64,000 nt of DNA from Chryseobacterium sp. BLS98 (GCF_001045445.1 NZ_LFNF01000002.1:682001-746000); one strand, 5' to 3'; counted from the stretch's first letter, positions 50,361 to 58,961 are shown. Notes: generated from the sequence alone by a model not told the origin. Numbers and translations are program-made.

Positions 50361-50475
50361 CTTTCACAGATTTCACGGATAAATGTGGTTTTGATTCGGA
50401 GTTTATGTTTTGGCTAAAGCCAATTGGTTTTTATATATTTTTAAATGAGCTAAAGCCCATTCCTATTGATATGGT
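50361..50475. repeat. Dispersed repeats CACAGATTTCAC and GGCTAAAGCC
   Basis: TTTCACAGATTTCACGGAT (50363-50381) is followed by TTTTGGCTAAAGCCAATTGG (50408-50427) and GAGCTAAAGCCCATTCCTAT (50448-50467). The same two elements occur in the same order at 51849-51930, so they travel together as one composite intergenic unit. Confidence 0.6.
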
Positions 50476-50496
50476 TTCGTGAAAATTTCGTTTAAA

Positions 50497-51126
50497 TTAT
50501 AAATAATTCTTCCCGATAAAAATTAATAAATCTCCTTTTTCATATTCAATGGAAACTTCATCTTCAACGGCAAAATTACGGGTCCCGATCCTCGAAGTGA
50601 TGCTTAAGCTGCCATTCGTTAAGGGCCAGTTAACCCCTTTTGTTGTAATATTTTCAACATACGGAAAAGGATATAAAGAAATCATTTTATTATTTACTCC
50701 TTTTACAGAAAAGCTTGACGGGATGAAATAATATTCAGAAAATTCGTCATAAAATTTCAGGCTCATTTTATCTTTAAAAGTATAAGCAACCGTCAGATTT
50801 CCCAGGAAATGATCCTGTTCACCACCGCTTCCTCCGAATATATCGGCCATGCTAAAACCTCGTTCCAGAATGAGATCTAATGCTTTATGGAAATCCGTTT
50901 TGTCCTGATCGGGTGTATGAATAAACTTTTCGTGATAAATATTTTCATCTGCCCCGGAGTGAGAATCAAAATCACCTGAAATAAAATCCAGCTTTTCCAA
51001 GGGAAATCCCATATTTTTCAAGTAATGGAAAGCACCATCCGTACAGGCAATAAGTTCATATTGATCTGCATCCGGAAGTATTTTGGGGGCATCCCCGTTG
51101 ATAAAAAGCAATACTTTACCTCTCAT
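50497..51126 (-). CDS. Thiamine diphosphokinase
   Basis: 209 residues. The N-terminal TPK domain contains CTDGAFHYL, ISGDFDS and DKTDFHKAL, which bind ATP and magnesium, and GGSGGEQDHFLGNL; the C-terminal ~70 residues are the beta-sandwich thiamine-binding domain (TKGVNWPLTNG). It converts thiamine to thiamine diphosphate in the cytosol. Overlaps the adenosyltransferase gene upstream by 11 bases, a tight translational pair. Confidence 0.93.
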   Translation of the reverse strand: MRGKVLLFINGDAPKILPDADQYELIACTDGAFHYLKNMGFPLEKLDFISGDFDSHSGADENIYHEKFIHTPDQDKTDFHKALDLILERGFSMADIFGGSGGEQDHFLGNLTVAYTFKDKMSLKFYDEFSEYYFIPSSFSVKGVNNKMISLYPFPYVENITTKGVNWPLTNGSLSITSRIGTRNFAVEDEVSIEYEKGDLLIFIGKNYL

Positions 51127-51685
51127 TCGGATTCCAGTATTCTTCCGGTTCGTTGTTGATTTTTGAAATGTATCTCGCCAAAACGAAAAGATAGTCTGAA
51201 AGCCTGTTCAGATATTTAATCAGTTCCGGGCGTACTTCTTCAGATTCATTTAAGAAAACAAGGGAGCGTTCTGCTCTTCTGCAAATTGTTCTCGCTGCAT
51301 GTAAAAAAGTTGCGGATTTTCCACCACCCGGAAGGATAAAATACTGAAGCGGCTCCAGCTTATCTTCAAAAGCATCCATCCACTGTTCCAGCTCTTCAAT
51401 CTCCGTATCCGAAATAATCAGAGGTAAGCGTGACTTCCCATTGGCCAGCATTAATTTATCAACCGGTGTTGCTGCTTCTGAACCTACCGTAAACAGATCA
51501 AACTGAATCTTTTTTAACTGCTTCAAAGCCTCTTCATCCTCAATATGACTTTTTGCGATCCCGATGAATGAATTCAGCTCGTCTATATTGCCGTAGCTTT
51601 CCACTCTTGCACTGGCTTTGGAAACTCTTGTACCGCCATATAAGGCGGTCTGTCCTTTATCTCCTGTTTTTGTATAAATTTTCAT
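51116..51685 (-). CDS. Cob(I)alamin adenosyltransferase, PduO type
   Basis: 189 residues, five-helix bundle. The ATP-binding N-terminus MKIYTKTGDKGQTALYGGTR (here given without the next residues), then SYGNIDELNSFIG, and the Arg-rich ARTICRRAERSLV region are diagnostic of PduO/MMAB enzymes. It makes adenosylcobalamin from cob(I)alamin and ATP. Heads a two-gene operon with thiamine diphosphokinase: two unrelated cofactor steps made together. Confidence 0.94.
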   Translation of the reverse strand: MKIYTKTGDKGQTALYGGTRVSKASARVESYGNIDELNSFIGIAKSHIEDEEALKQLKKIQFDLFTVGSEAATPVDKLMLANGKSRLPLIISDTEIEELEQWMDAFEDKLEPLQYFILPGGGKSATFLHAARTICRRAERSLVFLNESEEVRPELIKYLNRLSDYLFVLARYISKINNEPEEYWNPNER

Positions 51686-51790
51686 AGTACTAAATTACTT
51701 TATTTTGTACAATGTAAAAAGTAAAATGTAGGAATGATTCGCAGTTTTATCTCTGCACAGCTATGACCCTATTATTGATTGAGTGAGAGA

Positions 51791-51816
51791 ATCCTTCGAG
51801 GGCGCTCAGGATGACA
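51791..51816. repeat. Dispersed repeat ATCCTTCGA...CGCTCAGGATGACA, copy 1
   Basis: Agrees with 59031-59056 at 23 of 26 positions; the ends ATCCT and AGGAT are complementary. Intergenic. Confidence 0.65.
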
Positions 51817-51848
51817 TAGCTAATAAAATCTGCTTTATTACATGTTGT

Positions 51849-51930
51849 GATTTCACAAATTTCCACAGATGTAAATTTGGAGGATTTAAGTTTTGGCTAA
51901 AGCTAAAGCCCGCTTCTATTGAATCTATTT
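51849..51930. repeat. Composite dispersed repeat (CACAGAT plus GGCTAAAGCC)
   Basis: TTTCACAAATTTCCACAGAT (51851-51870) followed by AAGTTTTGGCTAAAGC and TAAAGCCCGCTTCTATTGAA. Same two-part order as at 50361-50475. Confidence 0.55.
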
Positions 51931-51942
51931 AGATATAATCGA

Positions 51943-51968
51943 AAAAAAATGACCGGATAAATCCGGCC
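51943..51968 (-). terminator. Terminator of the lipoprotein gene at 51978
   Basis: On the minus strand GGCCGGAT, TT, ATCCGGTC then ATTTTTTTTC, directly beyond the stop codon at 51978. Confidence 0.8.
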
Positions 51969-51977
51969 ACTCACAAA

Positions 51978-52562
51978 TTATTTATTTACCTCTACATATT
52001 GTATGATGGTCTGGTTTTTTGGGTTATAGATTATTGTACTGCTATTGGGAAATCTTTTCAGCTTGTAATATTCTATATTTTTATCGCTTTTGATGTCTTC
52101 CAGGAAACTGGTATCAAAAGCATTTTCCGGAAGGAATTTTGAGACAAAACTTATTTTGTCTATGATGCTTTGTCCGTCTATCTTGCGGGCTGTTTTGTCG
52201 GATTTGTTTTCGTCGGCAGAAGGCTGTTTTTCCAGAAAAGGAAGAAGGACAGCGATATCGGATTTGTATTTGAAGATATATCCTTCAGAACCATTGGGAA
52301 ATTTAAATTTCTTTCCGGTATCCTCAGTTACTATTGGTTTTCCTTCATTGGGAAATACCTGGTTAAATTTTACATCCTGGGAATTCGTTAAAGAATTAAT
52401 GGATTCACTGACTGTTTTCTTAACAGTTTCTTCCACTGCCTGCTGAGCTTTCTGCTGTACAGTTTCAGTTGTTTTCTGAACGGTCTGGTCTATTTTCTCT
52501 TCAATTTTATTACATGAGATGAGTAAAAAAACAGGAATAACAGGCAAAATATACTTCTTCAT
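51978..52562 (-). CDS. Lipoprotein of unknown function
   Basis: With the start at 52562 (an upstream ATG at 52586 adds eight residues) the protein has 194 residues and a lipobox signal MKKYILPVIPVFLLISC. A helical Gln/Thr/Val stretch follows (KIDQTVQKTTETVQQKAQQA), resembling amphipathic linker helices, then a compact C-terminal domain (about 75-194) ending SSTIIYNPKNQTIIQYVEVNK. No family recognised. Monocistronic with its own terminator. Confidence 0.78.
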   Translation of the reverse strand: MKKYILPVIPVFLLISCNKIEEKIDQTVQKTTETVQQKAQQAVEETVKKTVSESINSLTNSQDVKFNQVFPNEGKPIVTEDTGKKFKFPNGSEGYIFKYKSDIAVLLPFLEKQPSADENKSDKTARKIDGQSIIDKISFVSKFLPENAFDTSFLEDIKSDKNIEYYKLKRFPNSSTIIYNPKNQTIIQYVEVNK

Positions 52563-52680
52563 TTCGAGATTTTGATAGCGTTGCAATTTTTTAATTCATG
52601 CAATTTACATCTAAACGGAGAAATGACCTTTTATATTTTAATAAAGAAATAAAATATTTTTTTAACATCAGAAATCCTGC

Positions 52681-52715
52681 TGACAAACTGTTGTCATAAC
52701 CCTACCCTACCTTTG
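52681..52715 (+). promoter_or_regulatory. Promoter and palindromic operator of the DinB-like gene
   Basis: TGACAAACTGTTGTCA (52681-52696) is a perfect inverted repeat with a four-base spacer; TACCTTTG (52708-52715) is an exact -7 element. The TTG at 52691 inside the palindrome is only 14 bases from it, so the palindrome covers the -33 region. A repressor bound there would block the promoter. The YafY/WYL regulator encoded at 53505 is the natural candidate. Confidence 0.6.
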
Positions 52716-52747
52716 TATCAACAATAACAAACTAAAACAATACAATT

Positions 52748-53239
52748 ATGACAACTACAGCAACAGCCACTAAACAGTTCATGACCTCTGATCAATTATT
52801 AGAGCACTGGCAGGGACACAGAAACCTTACAAGAAGAGTGATAGAAGCTTTTCCAGAGAAAGAATTATTTGAATTTTCCGTAGGCGGAATGAGACCTTTC
52901 GCAAAACTGGCAGTAGAGCTGATCAGCATCGGCGGACCTGCTCTGAAAGGGATTGTTAACAAAAACATGGAAGCTTACAATGAGGAAGGATTCAACCCGA
53001 AAACCAAAGAAGATATCCTGAAAAAATGGGACGAGGAAACTGAGGTGATCAATCATTATTTCAGCCAGATCACTGAAGAGCGTTTCCAGGAAACTTTCAA
53101 CTTATTTGGTCAGTATGAATTTCCGGTGTACCAGAACATTCTTTACTTCGTAGATAATGAAATTCACCACAGAGGTCAGGGGTATACCTACCTGAGAGCT
53201 TTAGGAATTGAACCCCCTTTTTTTTGGGAGAGATTTTAG
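52748..53239 (+). CDS. DinB/YfiT-like putative metalloenzyme
   Basis: 163 residues in a four-helix bundle with conserved His residues: LLEHWQGHRN (about residues 18-27) and DNEIHHRGQGYTYLRALG (about 138-155), the HHRGQ motif that binds metal in DinB/BSHT-like proteins. Members include bacillithiol S-transferases and damage-induced proteins of unknown role. Preceded by a palindromic operator and followed by the converging YafY/WYL regulator gene, a pairing I associate with this family. Confidence 0.88.
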   Translation: MTTTATATKQFMTSDQLLEHWQGHRNLTRRVIEAFPEKELFEFSVGGMRPFAKLAVELISIGGPALKGIVNKNMEAYNEEGFNPKTKEDILKKWDEETEVINHYFSQITEERFQETFNLFGQYEFPVYQNILYFVDNEIHHRGQGYTYLRALGIEPPFFWERF

Positions 53240-53416
53240 GATCATTAATGCCTTTGTTCAGACTGAAAATGATGATTCAATCCAGACAAAAAGAAAAACC
53301 TACGGAATCAAAATCATTCAAATTATCCATTCATTAAATATAGACACCCGATTTTGTTGTTTTTGATTTTTGTCTTTGGTTTAAAATCTCTTTGTTCAAA
53401 CTATATGAATTTCCAA

Positions 53417-53452
53417 AAATCCGGCTTCACGTACGTGAAGCCGGATTTATAT
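53417..53452. terminator. Bidirectional terminator between DinB-like and WYL genes
   Basis: AAATCCGGCTTCAC and GTGAAGCCGGATTT (14 pairs, GTAC loop) flanked by A- and T-rich sequence, in the gap between two converging genes. Confidence 0.8.
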
Positions 53453-53504
53453 TGTTTATTAAAATAAATTTCACCGCCCCGATCTTGTTCCTGCCACAAT
53501 ATCT

Positions 53505-54458
53505 TTATTCTACTTTTTTTGAAATATTTTCTATCAGATTTCTAAGCTTCACTTTTAAAGATTCCGGTTCTAAAATGGTTGCAAAATCTGCAAAAGTGAT
53601 CAGCCAGCGTGGGAAACCTTCTTCTATCCATTCCGTATCAAAAGTCATTTCAATTCCATGCTCTGTCTCCTTTTCTTCAACAAACCCGTAATATCTTTTT
53701 GAATTAACGATATGTCCTATTATTTTCTTTTCCACTAAAATCCTCACCCTTGTTTTCTCTCCGTTTGAATATCTTCTGTAATCATTGATCTGTCCGTATT
53801 CCTGCGAAAAAGGGTTCTGTGTTTTAAGAATCTGCTGGATCCTGTCAACCCGAAACTGTCTGAAATCCTTTCTCATGATACAGAAAGCCATTATATACCA
53901 GTAATTGAATTCAAAGAAAATACCTACCGCTTCGATGGTTCTGTTTGTTACCCGGGAATCAACTGTTTTGTATTCAATAATAAGCTGGGTCTTATCAGCA
54001 ATACTTTCCAGAATGGTAGGGATCACATTTTTGATATTGCTATCCGTTTGGGTATGATGATTATATACATCAATCTGTTTTTCAATATTCTGGATCAGGC
54101 TTTTATCTGAATTCCGAAGTACAGAACGCACTTTTTCCATGGCAATCTGATAATGGGCTCCAAGGCTTTGGTGAGAAAATTTCTGCATCAGCTTTTCGGC
54201 AGTGATGAAGCTCAATACCTCTTCCTTAGTAAACATGATAGGCGGAAGCTTATAGCCATCCATCAGTGAATATCCGTTTCCGGCTTCGCCTATAATAGGA
54301 ATTCCGGCATTTTCCAGGGTTTTTACATCCCGGTAGATGGTTCGGATGCTTACATCAAATTTGGCAGCAAGATCCTGTGCCCTTACTGTCGGTTTCGACT
54401 GTAATTGCGTGAGAATAGCTGTTACCCTGTCCAGTTTTTTAAGATAGTGATCGTTCAT
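53505..54458 (-). CDS. YafY-type transcriptional regulator with WYL domain
   Basis: 317 residues: N-terminal winged HTH_11 (about 5-60, LAAKFDVSIRTIYRDVKTLENAG and further), then the WYL domain (about 140-220, with YWYIMAFCIMRKDFRQFRVDRI in place of the WYL core) and a C-terminal WCX-like extension. WYL proteins bind ligands, often nucleotides or DNA ends, and control stress and defence genes. The converging DinB-like gene with its palindromic operator is the likely target. Confidence 0.92.
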   Translation of the reverse strand: MNDHYLKKLDRVTAILTQLQSKPTVRAQDLAAKFDVSIRTIYRDVKTLENAGIPIIGEAGNGYSLMDGYKLPPIMFTKEEVLSFITAEKLMQKFSHQSLGAHYQIAMEKVRSVLRNSDKSLIQNIEKQIDVYNHHTQTDSNIKNVIPTILESIADKTQLIIEYKTVDSRVTNRTIEAVGIFFEFNYWYIMAFCIMRKDFRQFRVDRIQQILKTQNPFSQEYGQINDYRRYSNGEKTRVRILVEKKIIGHIVNSKRYYGFVEEKETEHGIEMTFDTEWIEEGFPRWLITFADFATILEPESLKVKLRNLIENISKKVE

Positions 54459-54558
54459 ATTAATATCGCAAATCTATCAATCTTTTTTGGGTACATCACA
54501 TAAATTGACCGGCTTTTTATTTATATTTAACTCTTTTATTCATTCTATTTATTTGAAT

Positions 54559-55128
54559 ATGAATCCTACCAGCTTTATCCAGACCATTGAAAGTATAAAT
54601 AAGCCAGAACAGCCTGTCATGGATGCTTTGGTCTCAAATTTAGAATTAAAAACTTACCGTAAAGGTGATTTTCTTTTAAAAGGCGACGAAACCTGCCGGC
54701 ACTTTTATTTCCTTGAAAAAGGCCTGGTAAAACTGTTCTTTGATAATGGTGATAAAGATTTTATTATGACTTTCTTTTCTGAACATTCTTTTTTCACTGA
54801 GCTGAGCGGTTTTTTAACGGGTAATCCTTCAAAATATATGATCGTTGCCCTTGAATCCTGTGAAGTTCTCCGTATTCATAGAAATGTCATTGAAGATGTA
54901 TGTAAAAAATATCATAGTGCAGAAACTCTCTTCAGTAAACTGTACCGGAAAGCACCTGTCAACATGATGGGAAGGATCAGTGAAATGCTCGAAGATGAAG
55001 GCAAAAAACGGTATAATAACTTTCTGAAACAGAGACCTGACCTTATTCAGCGCATCAGTCTGGGAGATCTGGCAGATTATATCGGCATCACCCAGGTTTC
55101 CTTAAGCAGAATCCGTGCTCAAAAATAG
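54559..55128 (+). CDS. Crp/Fnr-family transcriptional regulator
   Basis: From ATG at 54559 the protein has 189 residues; an upstream TTG start at 54487 would add 24 hydrophobic residues that do not belong to the family. The cyclic-nucleotide-binding beta roll covers about 25-120 (YRKGDFLLKGDETCRHFYFL, quoted to 20), and the C-terminal helix-turn-helix is LADYIGITQVSLSRIRAQ. The HTH lacks the full Fnr wing, as usual in Bacteroidetes Crp-like proteins. Directly upstream of an AhpD-like gene that it probably controls. Confidence 0.88.
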   Translation: MNPTSFIQTIESINKPEQPVMDALVSNLELKTYRKGDFLLKGDETCRHFYFLEKGLVKLFFDNGDKDFIMTFFSEHSFFTELSGFLTGNPSKYMIVALESCEVLRIHRNVIEDVCKKYHSAETLFSKLYRKAPVNMMGRISEMLEDEGKKRYNNFLKQRPDLIQRISLGDLADYIGITQVSLSRIRAQK

Positions 55129-55168
55129 TTTTTTATCATATGTAAAAAAATTCCGGAAAATTGCAGTC

Positions 55169-55176
55169 TACATTTG
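55169..55176 (+). promoter_or_regulatory. Candidate promoter of the AhpD-like gene, with possible Crp site
   Basis: TACATTTG is an exact -7 element 29 bases before the start codon. No TTG lies at -33; instead a short palindrome TTCCGGAA (55151-55158) does, which suggests an activator-dependent promoter, perhaps for the adjacent Crp-like protein. Confidence 0.4.
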
Positions 55177-55205
55177 TCATATAATTAATCAAAAAACAAT
55201 TTATT

Positions 55206-55670
55206 ATGTCACAAAGAATTAATGCATTTGCAATGGGAAACAAAGCTGTAAACGCCCTTCATCATATGGGATCACAGATACAGCATTCATCACTGGAACG
55301 TTCATTTCTTGAACTTTTGTATTTCCGGGTTTCCCAGATGAACGGATGTGCTTTCTGCCTGGATATGCACTCCAAAGAACTGAGAGCCAAAGGCGAAACC
55401 GAACAACGAATATTTCTGGTAAGCGCATGGAGGGAATGTTCTTTTTACACAGACAGGGAGAAGGCCGGATTGCTGTGGGCAGAAACCTTAACTTCTTTAA
55501 ACAGGAAAGAGGTATCTGATGAAATTTATGCTCAGGTTAATCAACATTTTTCTGAAACTGAAATACTTGATCTCACTATGGCCGTGATTGCAATCAACAG
55601 TTATAACAGAATCAATATTGCTTTTGGAGCAGATGTGGGGACTTATCAGGTTGCTGAGGAGGCACAGTAA
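55206..55670 (+). CDS. AhpD-like carboxymuconolactone decarboxylase family protein
   Basis: 154 residues, helical, with the redox motif NGCAFCLDMHSKELR: Cys48, Cys51 and His55 form the CxxC...H active site of AhpD-type peroxidase-associated proteins. Likely reduces peroxides or recycles a peroxiredoxin. The preceding Crp-like gene is only 77 bases away, and this regulator plus CMD pair is common in Flavobacteriia. Confidence 0.9.
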   Translation: MSQRINAFAMGNKAVNALHHMGSQIQHSSLERSFLELLYFRVSQMNGCAFCLDMHSKELRAKGETEQRIFLVSAWRECSFYTDREKAGLLWAETLTSLNRKEVSDEIYAQVNQHFSETEILDLTMAVIAINSYNRINIAFGADVGTYQVAEEAQ

Positions 55671-55781
55671 CTTCATTTTTTTATCGCAAAGTTTTATTGT
55701 GAGTGCTTTTAATTAGACTTACGATAAAACTTTGCATTAAATTTTATGTGGAAAAACTTTAAAATGATATTGCAATATTCT

Positions 55782-55839
55782 CTCGCAGATCAAGCAGATT
55801 TATAAAAAAGATTTGTGAAATCTGTGAGATCTGCGGGAA
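55782..55839. repeat. Dispersed CAGATTT palindromic repeat, full copy
   Basis: CGCAGATC (55784-55791) pairs with GATCTGCG (55828-55835), and inner AGCAGATTTAT faces AAATCTGTGA. Similar halves occur at 31401, 41500, 50361 and 51849. Confidence 0.6.
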
Positions 55840-55881
55840 ATAAAAAAATTCTCTTTATTGAAATCACTTTGAAAAAGATCA

Positions 55882-57690
55882 TTAGTTATCTTTAAAAGTA
55901 CTCACCAGCTTATCCAGATTTAAACTTCTGGCAGACGCGTCAAAGATCTCACGGTAAGTTCCGTTGAGTTGGACCAGCTCATCATGGGTTCCACTTTCTA
56001 CAACCCTTCCCTTTTTCATCACATAAATAGTATCAGAATCCAGGATCTGTGACAGAGAATGGGAAATAATAACCACTGTACGTCCTTCTTTGATAGCATC
56101 CAGGGAGTTTTTAATCTGTTCGGTAGCAATGGCATCCAGGCTGGCAGTTGGCTCATCCAGGAAAATAATCGGTGGGTTTTTCAGGAACAACCTGGCAATG
56201 GCGATTCTCTGCTGCTGTCCGCCTGAAAGCTGGGTAGCATCATGCTGATAACCATCCGGAAGGTCGAGGATCTGATCGTGCAGGTATGCTTTTTTTGAAG
56301 CTTCCTGAATCTCCTCAAAGCTGGCATTCATATCACCATAACGGATATTATCCTCGATACTTCCCTGAAAAATATGGTTTTTCTGAAGGACCAATCCTAA
56401 ATCGTCTCTCAGAAAAGTATTGTTATATTCATTTAAATTGACTCCATCCAGCAGGATTTCTCCAGAATCGGGAAGATAAAATTTACACAAAAGATTAATC
56501 ACCGTAGATTTTCCGGCACCACTTAATCCTACCAATGCCGTGGTTTTTCCATTTTCTATTTTCATGGAAACATTATGTAAAGCCTGGGTTCCGTTTGGAT
56601 AACTAAAATCTACATTTTTTAATTCGAAATTACCTTTGATTTCTTTTTCCACAAAGTTTCCGGTCGGTTCTTTCTCGTCATCAGCATTGAGAATTTCAAA
56701 ATAGCCTTCTGCATAGATCATGGCATCATTCATATCATCGTAAATCCTATGCAGCTGGCGGATGGGAGCAGAAATATTGTTGAAGAGCATAATGTGAAGC
56801 ATAATTGCCCCAATCGTCATCTGCTGATCGAGTACCAGATAAACCGTTAAAAGAATGATTAAAACCACTCCAAACTGTTCTATAAAAGTTTTCAGCCCAT
56901 CATAAATAAAGTTGGTTTTCCTTGTGAACATCTGGCTTTCCATCAGCTCCATCTGTAAATCGTACTGTTTTTTTCCTTCAAATTTTTCACGGACGAAACT
57001 TTTAATGACCATAATGGAATTAATCAGGTTCAAAAGTCCTGAAGTTTTCCTTTCCCGTTGATTTCTAAGCTGGCGACGTACCCCTCCGAGCTTTTTCGCC
57101 TGTAATGAACTGATATAAAAATAGATAGGAACAATGATCGTGGAAACCATCCCTACATATACATTCTGCATGTACATAATGATGAGGGCGATAATGGCAT
57201 TGGAAAAAAGCGGCAGTATATCGATGAAAAAATTCTGGACCAACTTTGTCAGGCTTTCAATCCCACGGTCTATTCTGATCTGCAGCTTCCCGGATTCATG
57301 ATTCTCATCGTTGAAATAGGCCACTCTGTACATCAGGATTTTGTCAATAGCAGACTGCGCAAGGACGGAACTCACATTGATTCTTATTTTTTCTCCATAA
57401 AACTTCTGTCCGAAATTGATGAAAATATTAAGCAGTTCTTTTCCCAGCAAAATGATGGAAATGACGATCAGAATATGAACACCCTCAGACATAGGATGTG
57501 GAAGATGGGTGAGTTTGGTCACCTCATCCACCGTATATTTTAAAACAATTGGATTGACCTGTGCCGCAAGAGCTCCTAAAAAGGTAAGAAACAACGTCCC
57601 ATAAATCATTAAACGGTAAGGTTTTATAAACGGAACGAGCTGTTTATAGATCCCGAATAAAGTGACTGTTCTGTTAAAAGGTTTTGCCAT
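55882..57690 (-). CDS. ABC exporter, fused permease and ATPase (MsbA-like)
   Basis: 602 residues: six membrane helices in the first ~330 residues, then an ATPase with Walker A VGLSGAGKST, signature LSGGQQQRIAIARLFL, Walker B IIFLDEPTASLD and the switch His in VIISHSLSQ. Type IV ABC exporter half-transporter; MsbA-like lipid flipping or drug export are both possible. It lies downstream of lptB on the same strand, but a hairpin with a T-run lies between them. Confidence 0.92.
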   Translation of the reverse strand: MAKPFNRTVTLFGIYKQLVPFIKPYRLMIYGTLFLTFLGALAAQVNPIVLKYTVDEVTKLTHLPHPMSEGVHILIVISIILLGKELLNIFINFGQKFYGEKIRINVSSVLAQSAIDKILMYRVAYFNDENHESGKLQIRIDRGIESLTKLVQNFFIDILPLFSNAIIALIIMYMQNVYVGMVSTIIVPIYFYISSLQAKKLGGVRRQLRNQRERKTSGLLNLINSIMVIKSFVREKFEGKKQYDLQMELMESQMFTRKTNFIYDGLKTFIEQFGVVLIILLTVYLVLDQQMTIGAIMLHIMLFNNISAPIRQLHRIYDDMNDAMIYAEGYFEILNADDEKEPTGNFVEKEIKGNFELKNVDFSYPNGTQALHNVSMKIENGKTTALVGLSGAGKSTVINLLCKFYLPDSGEILLDGVNLNEYNNTFLRDDLGLVLQKNHIFQGSIEDNIRYGDMNASFEEIQEASKKAYLHDQILDLPDGYQHDATQLSGGQQQRIAIARLFLKNPPIIFLDEPTASLDAIATEQIKNSLDAIKEGRTVVIISHSLSQILDSDTIYVMKKGRVVESGTHDELVQLNGTYREIFDASARSLNLDKLVSTFKDN

Positions 57691-57709
57691 AGAAATTATT
57701 TTAACTAAA

Positions 57710-57742
57710 AAACGTACCGTTTCTGAGAGAAAAGGTACGTTT
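57710..57742 (-). terminator. Terminator between lptB and the ABC exporter
   Basis: AAACGTACC pairs with GGTACGTTT (nine pairs) around a 15-base loop; on the minus strand it ends in GTTTTTTAG. It would end the lptB transcript just before the exporter gene. Confidence 0.65.
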
Positions 57743-57783
57743 AATTCTATTTTTCAGCAAATACTTTTGGAACCGATATACTT

Positions 57784-58845
57784 TTATCCTTCGTAAAAAT
57801 AGGTTGTAAGATAATGCAGTTCGGGTTTGCTTGCTGCTTTGGATTCAGCTTCTGCCTGTTCCAGGGTGTATTGCGTGGTCAGTTCTTTTCTTTGAAAGAT
57901 AAATGAATTGTTTGCATTTTTGTCCACTACATCATTGAAGATATGCTCAATTTCAGAATTGGCAAGAGATGCAAAGCTAATGTCTTCGAAACCGTACATC
58001 AGCCTTAAGTCATCATACTGACTGAAGTTTTCATCTACAAATCCCTGAAACTGTGCTTTTGAGTTAAAATTACCTGCCCAGATGTTATAAATATACTTTT
58101 TCTTTTTCGGTTTGTCTAAAATACTCTGGTATACAAAGTTTTCACCAAGATAAGCTTCTCTTACCTGAGGATCGTTAGCAAGGTCTTCCGGAAGTCCTTC
58201 TTTCAGGATGTTTCCTTCAAACATAATGTACGTTTTATTTGTAATTGCTAAAGTCTGCTGTACATTGTGATCCGTGATCAGGATGCCTATATTTTTGTCT
58301 ACGAGGCTTCTTACGATTTTCTGAATATCTTCTACCGCAATAGGGTCTACTCCCGCAAAGGGCTCATCCAAAAGGATAAAATTCGGGCTTGTGGCAAGAC
58401 ATCTGGCGATTTCCGTTCTGCGCCTTTCCCCTCCGGAAAGAAGATCTCCTCTGTTTTTACGTACATGCTGCAGGGAAAATTCTTCGATCAGTTCATCACA
58501 TTTAATCTGCTGTTCACGTTTTGACAATTGGGTAAGCTGTAAAACCCCCATAATATTCTCTTCTACAGAAAGCTTTCTGAAGATGGAAGCCTCCTGTGCA
58601 AGATACCCGATTCCCTTCTGGGCCCTGCGGTACATGGCATCCGTTGTGATTTCCTGTTTATCGAGGAAGATCTTTCCTGAAGTAGGCTTAACCAATCCAA
58701 CAATCATATAAAATGAAGTGGTCTTCCCTGCCCCATTCGGGCCCAGCAAGCCAACAATTTCTCCCTGTTCTACCTGTACAGAAACGCCTTTTACTACTTT
58801 TTTAGGACCGTATTCCTTGATTAAGTTTTCTCCTCGTAAAATCAT
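57784..58845 (-). CDS. lptB: LPS export ATPase LptB with an extra C-terminal domain
   Basis: 353 residues; normal LptB has about 240. Residues 1-240 are complete LptB: Walker A GPNGAGKTT (35-43), Q-loop YLAQEASIFRKL, signature LLSGGERRRTEIARCL (135-150), Walker B FILLDEPFAGVDP (156-168), switch His in TDHNVQQTL, and EAYLGENF. It powers LPS transport with LptFGC. Residues 245-353 are an added domain (YIYNIWAGNFNSKAQFQGFV, FIFQRKELTTQYTL) that resembles Imm22-type immunity domains in pattern. The frame is continuous with no stop between the parts. Confidence 0.93.
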   Translation of the reverse strand: MILRGENLIKEYGPKKVVKGVSVQVEQGEIVGLLGPNGAGKTTSFYMIVGLVKPTSGKIFLDKQEITTDAMYRRAQKGIGYLAQEASIFRKLSVEENIMGVLQLTQLSKREQQIKCDELIEEFSLQHVRKNRGDLLSGGERRRTEIARCLATSPNFILLDEPFAGVDPIAVEDIQKIVRSLVDKNIGILITDHNVQQTLAITNKTYIMFEGNILKEGLPEDLANDPQVREAYLGENFVYQSILDKPKKKKYIYNIWAGNFNSKAQFQGFVDENFSQYDDLRLMYGFEDISFASLANSEIEHIFNDVVDKNANNSFIFQRKELTTQYTLEQAEAESKAASKPELHYLTTYFYEG

Positions 58846-58850
58846 AGGAG

Positions 58851-58858
58851 CAAAGATA
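58851..58858 (-). promoter_or_regulatory. Promoter element of lptB, nearly leaderless
   Basis: TATCTTTG on the minus strand ends only five bases before the lptB ATG. Transcription should start at or within a few bases of the start codon, giving a leaderless mRNA. A TTG complement at 58874 is 15 bases further up. Confidence 0.55.
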
Positions 58859-58961
58859 AAGTTTTTTTGAATTCAAATTTTAGATTATAAATGGTAAACG
58901 TTTTTTTGAATGGTCATTTTATTTTCTAATAATTCGGAGATTGCCGGTATTGAATTTTAAA

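Noticed and set aside
51686..51780. Cobalamin or TPP riboswitch ahead of the cofactor operon
   Set aside because: The 5' region of the PduO-type gene shows no B12-box or TPP-box signature and is AT-rich.
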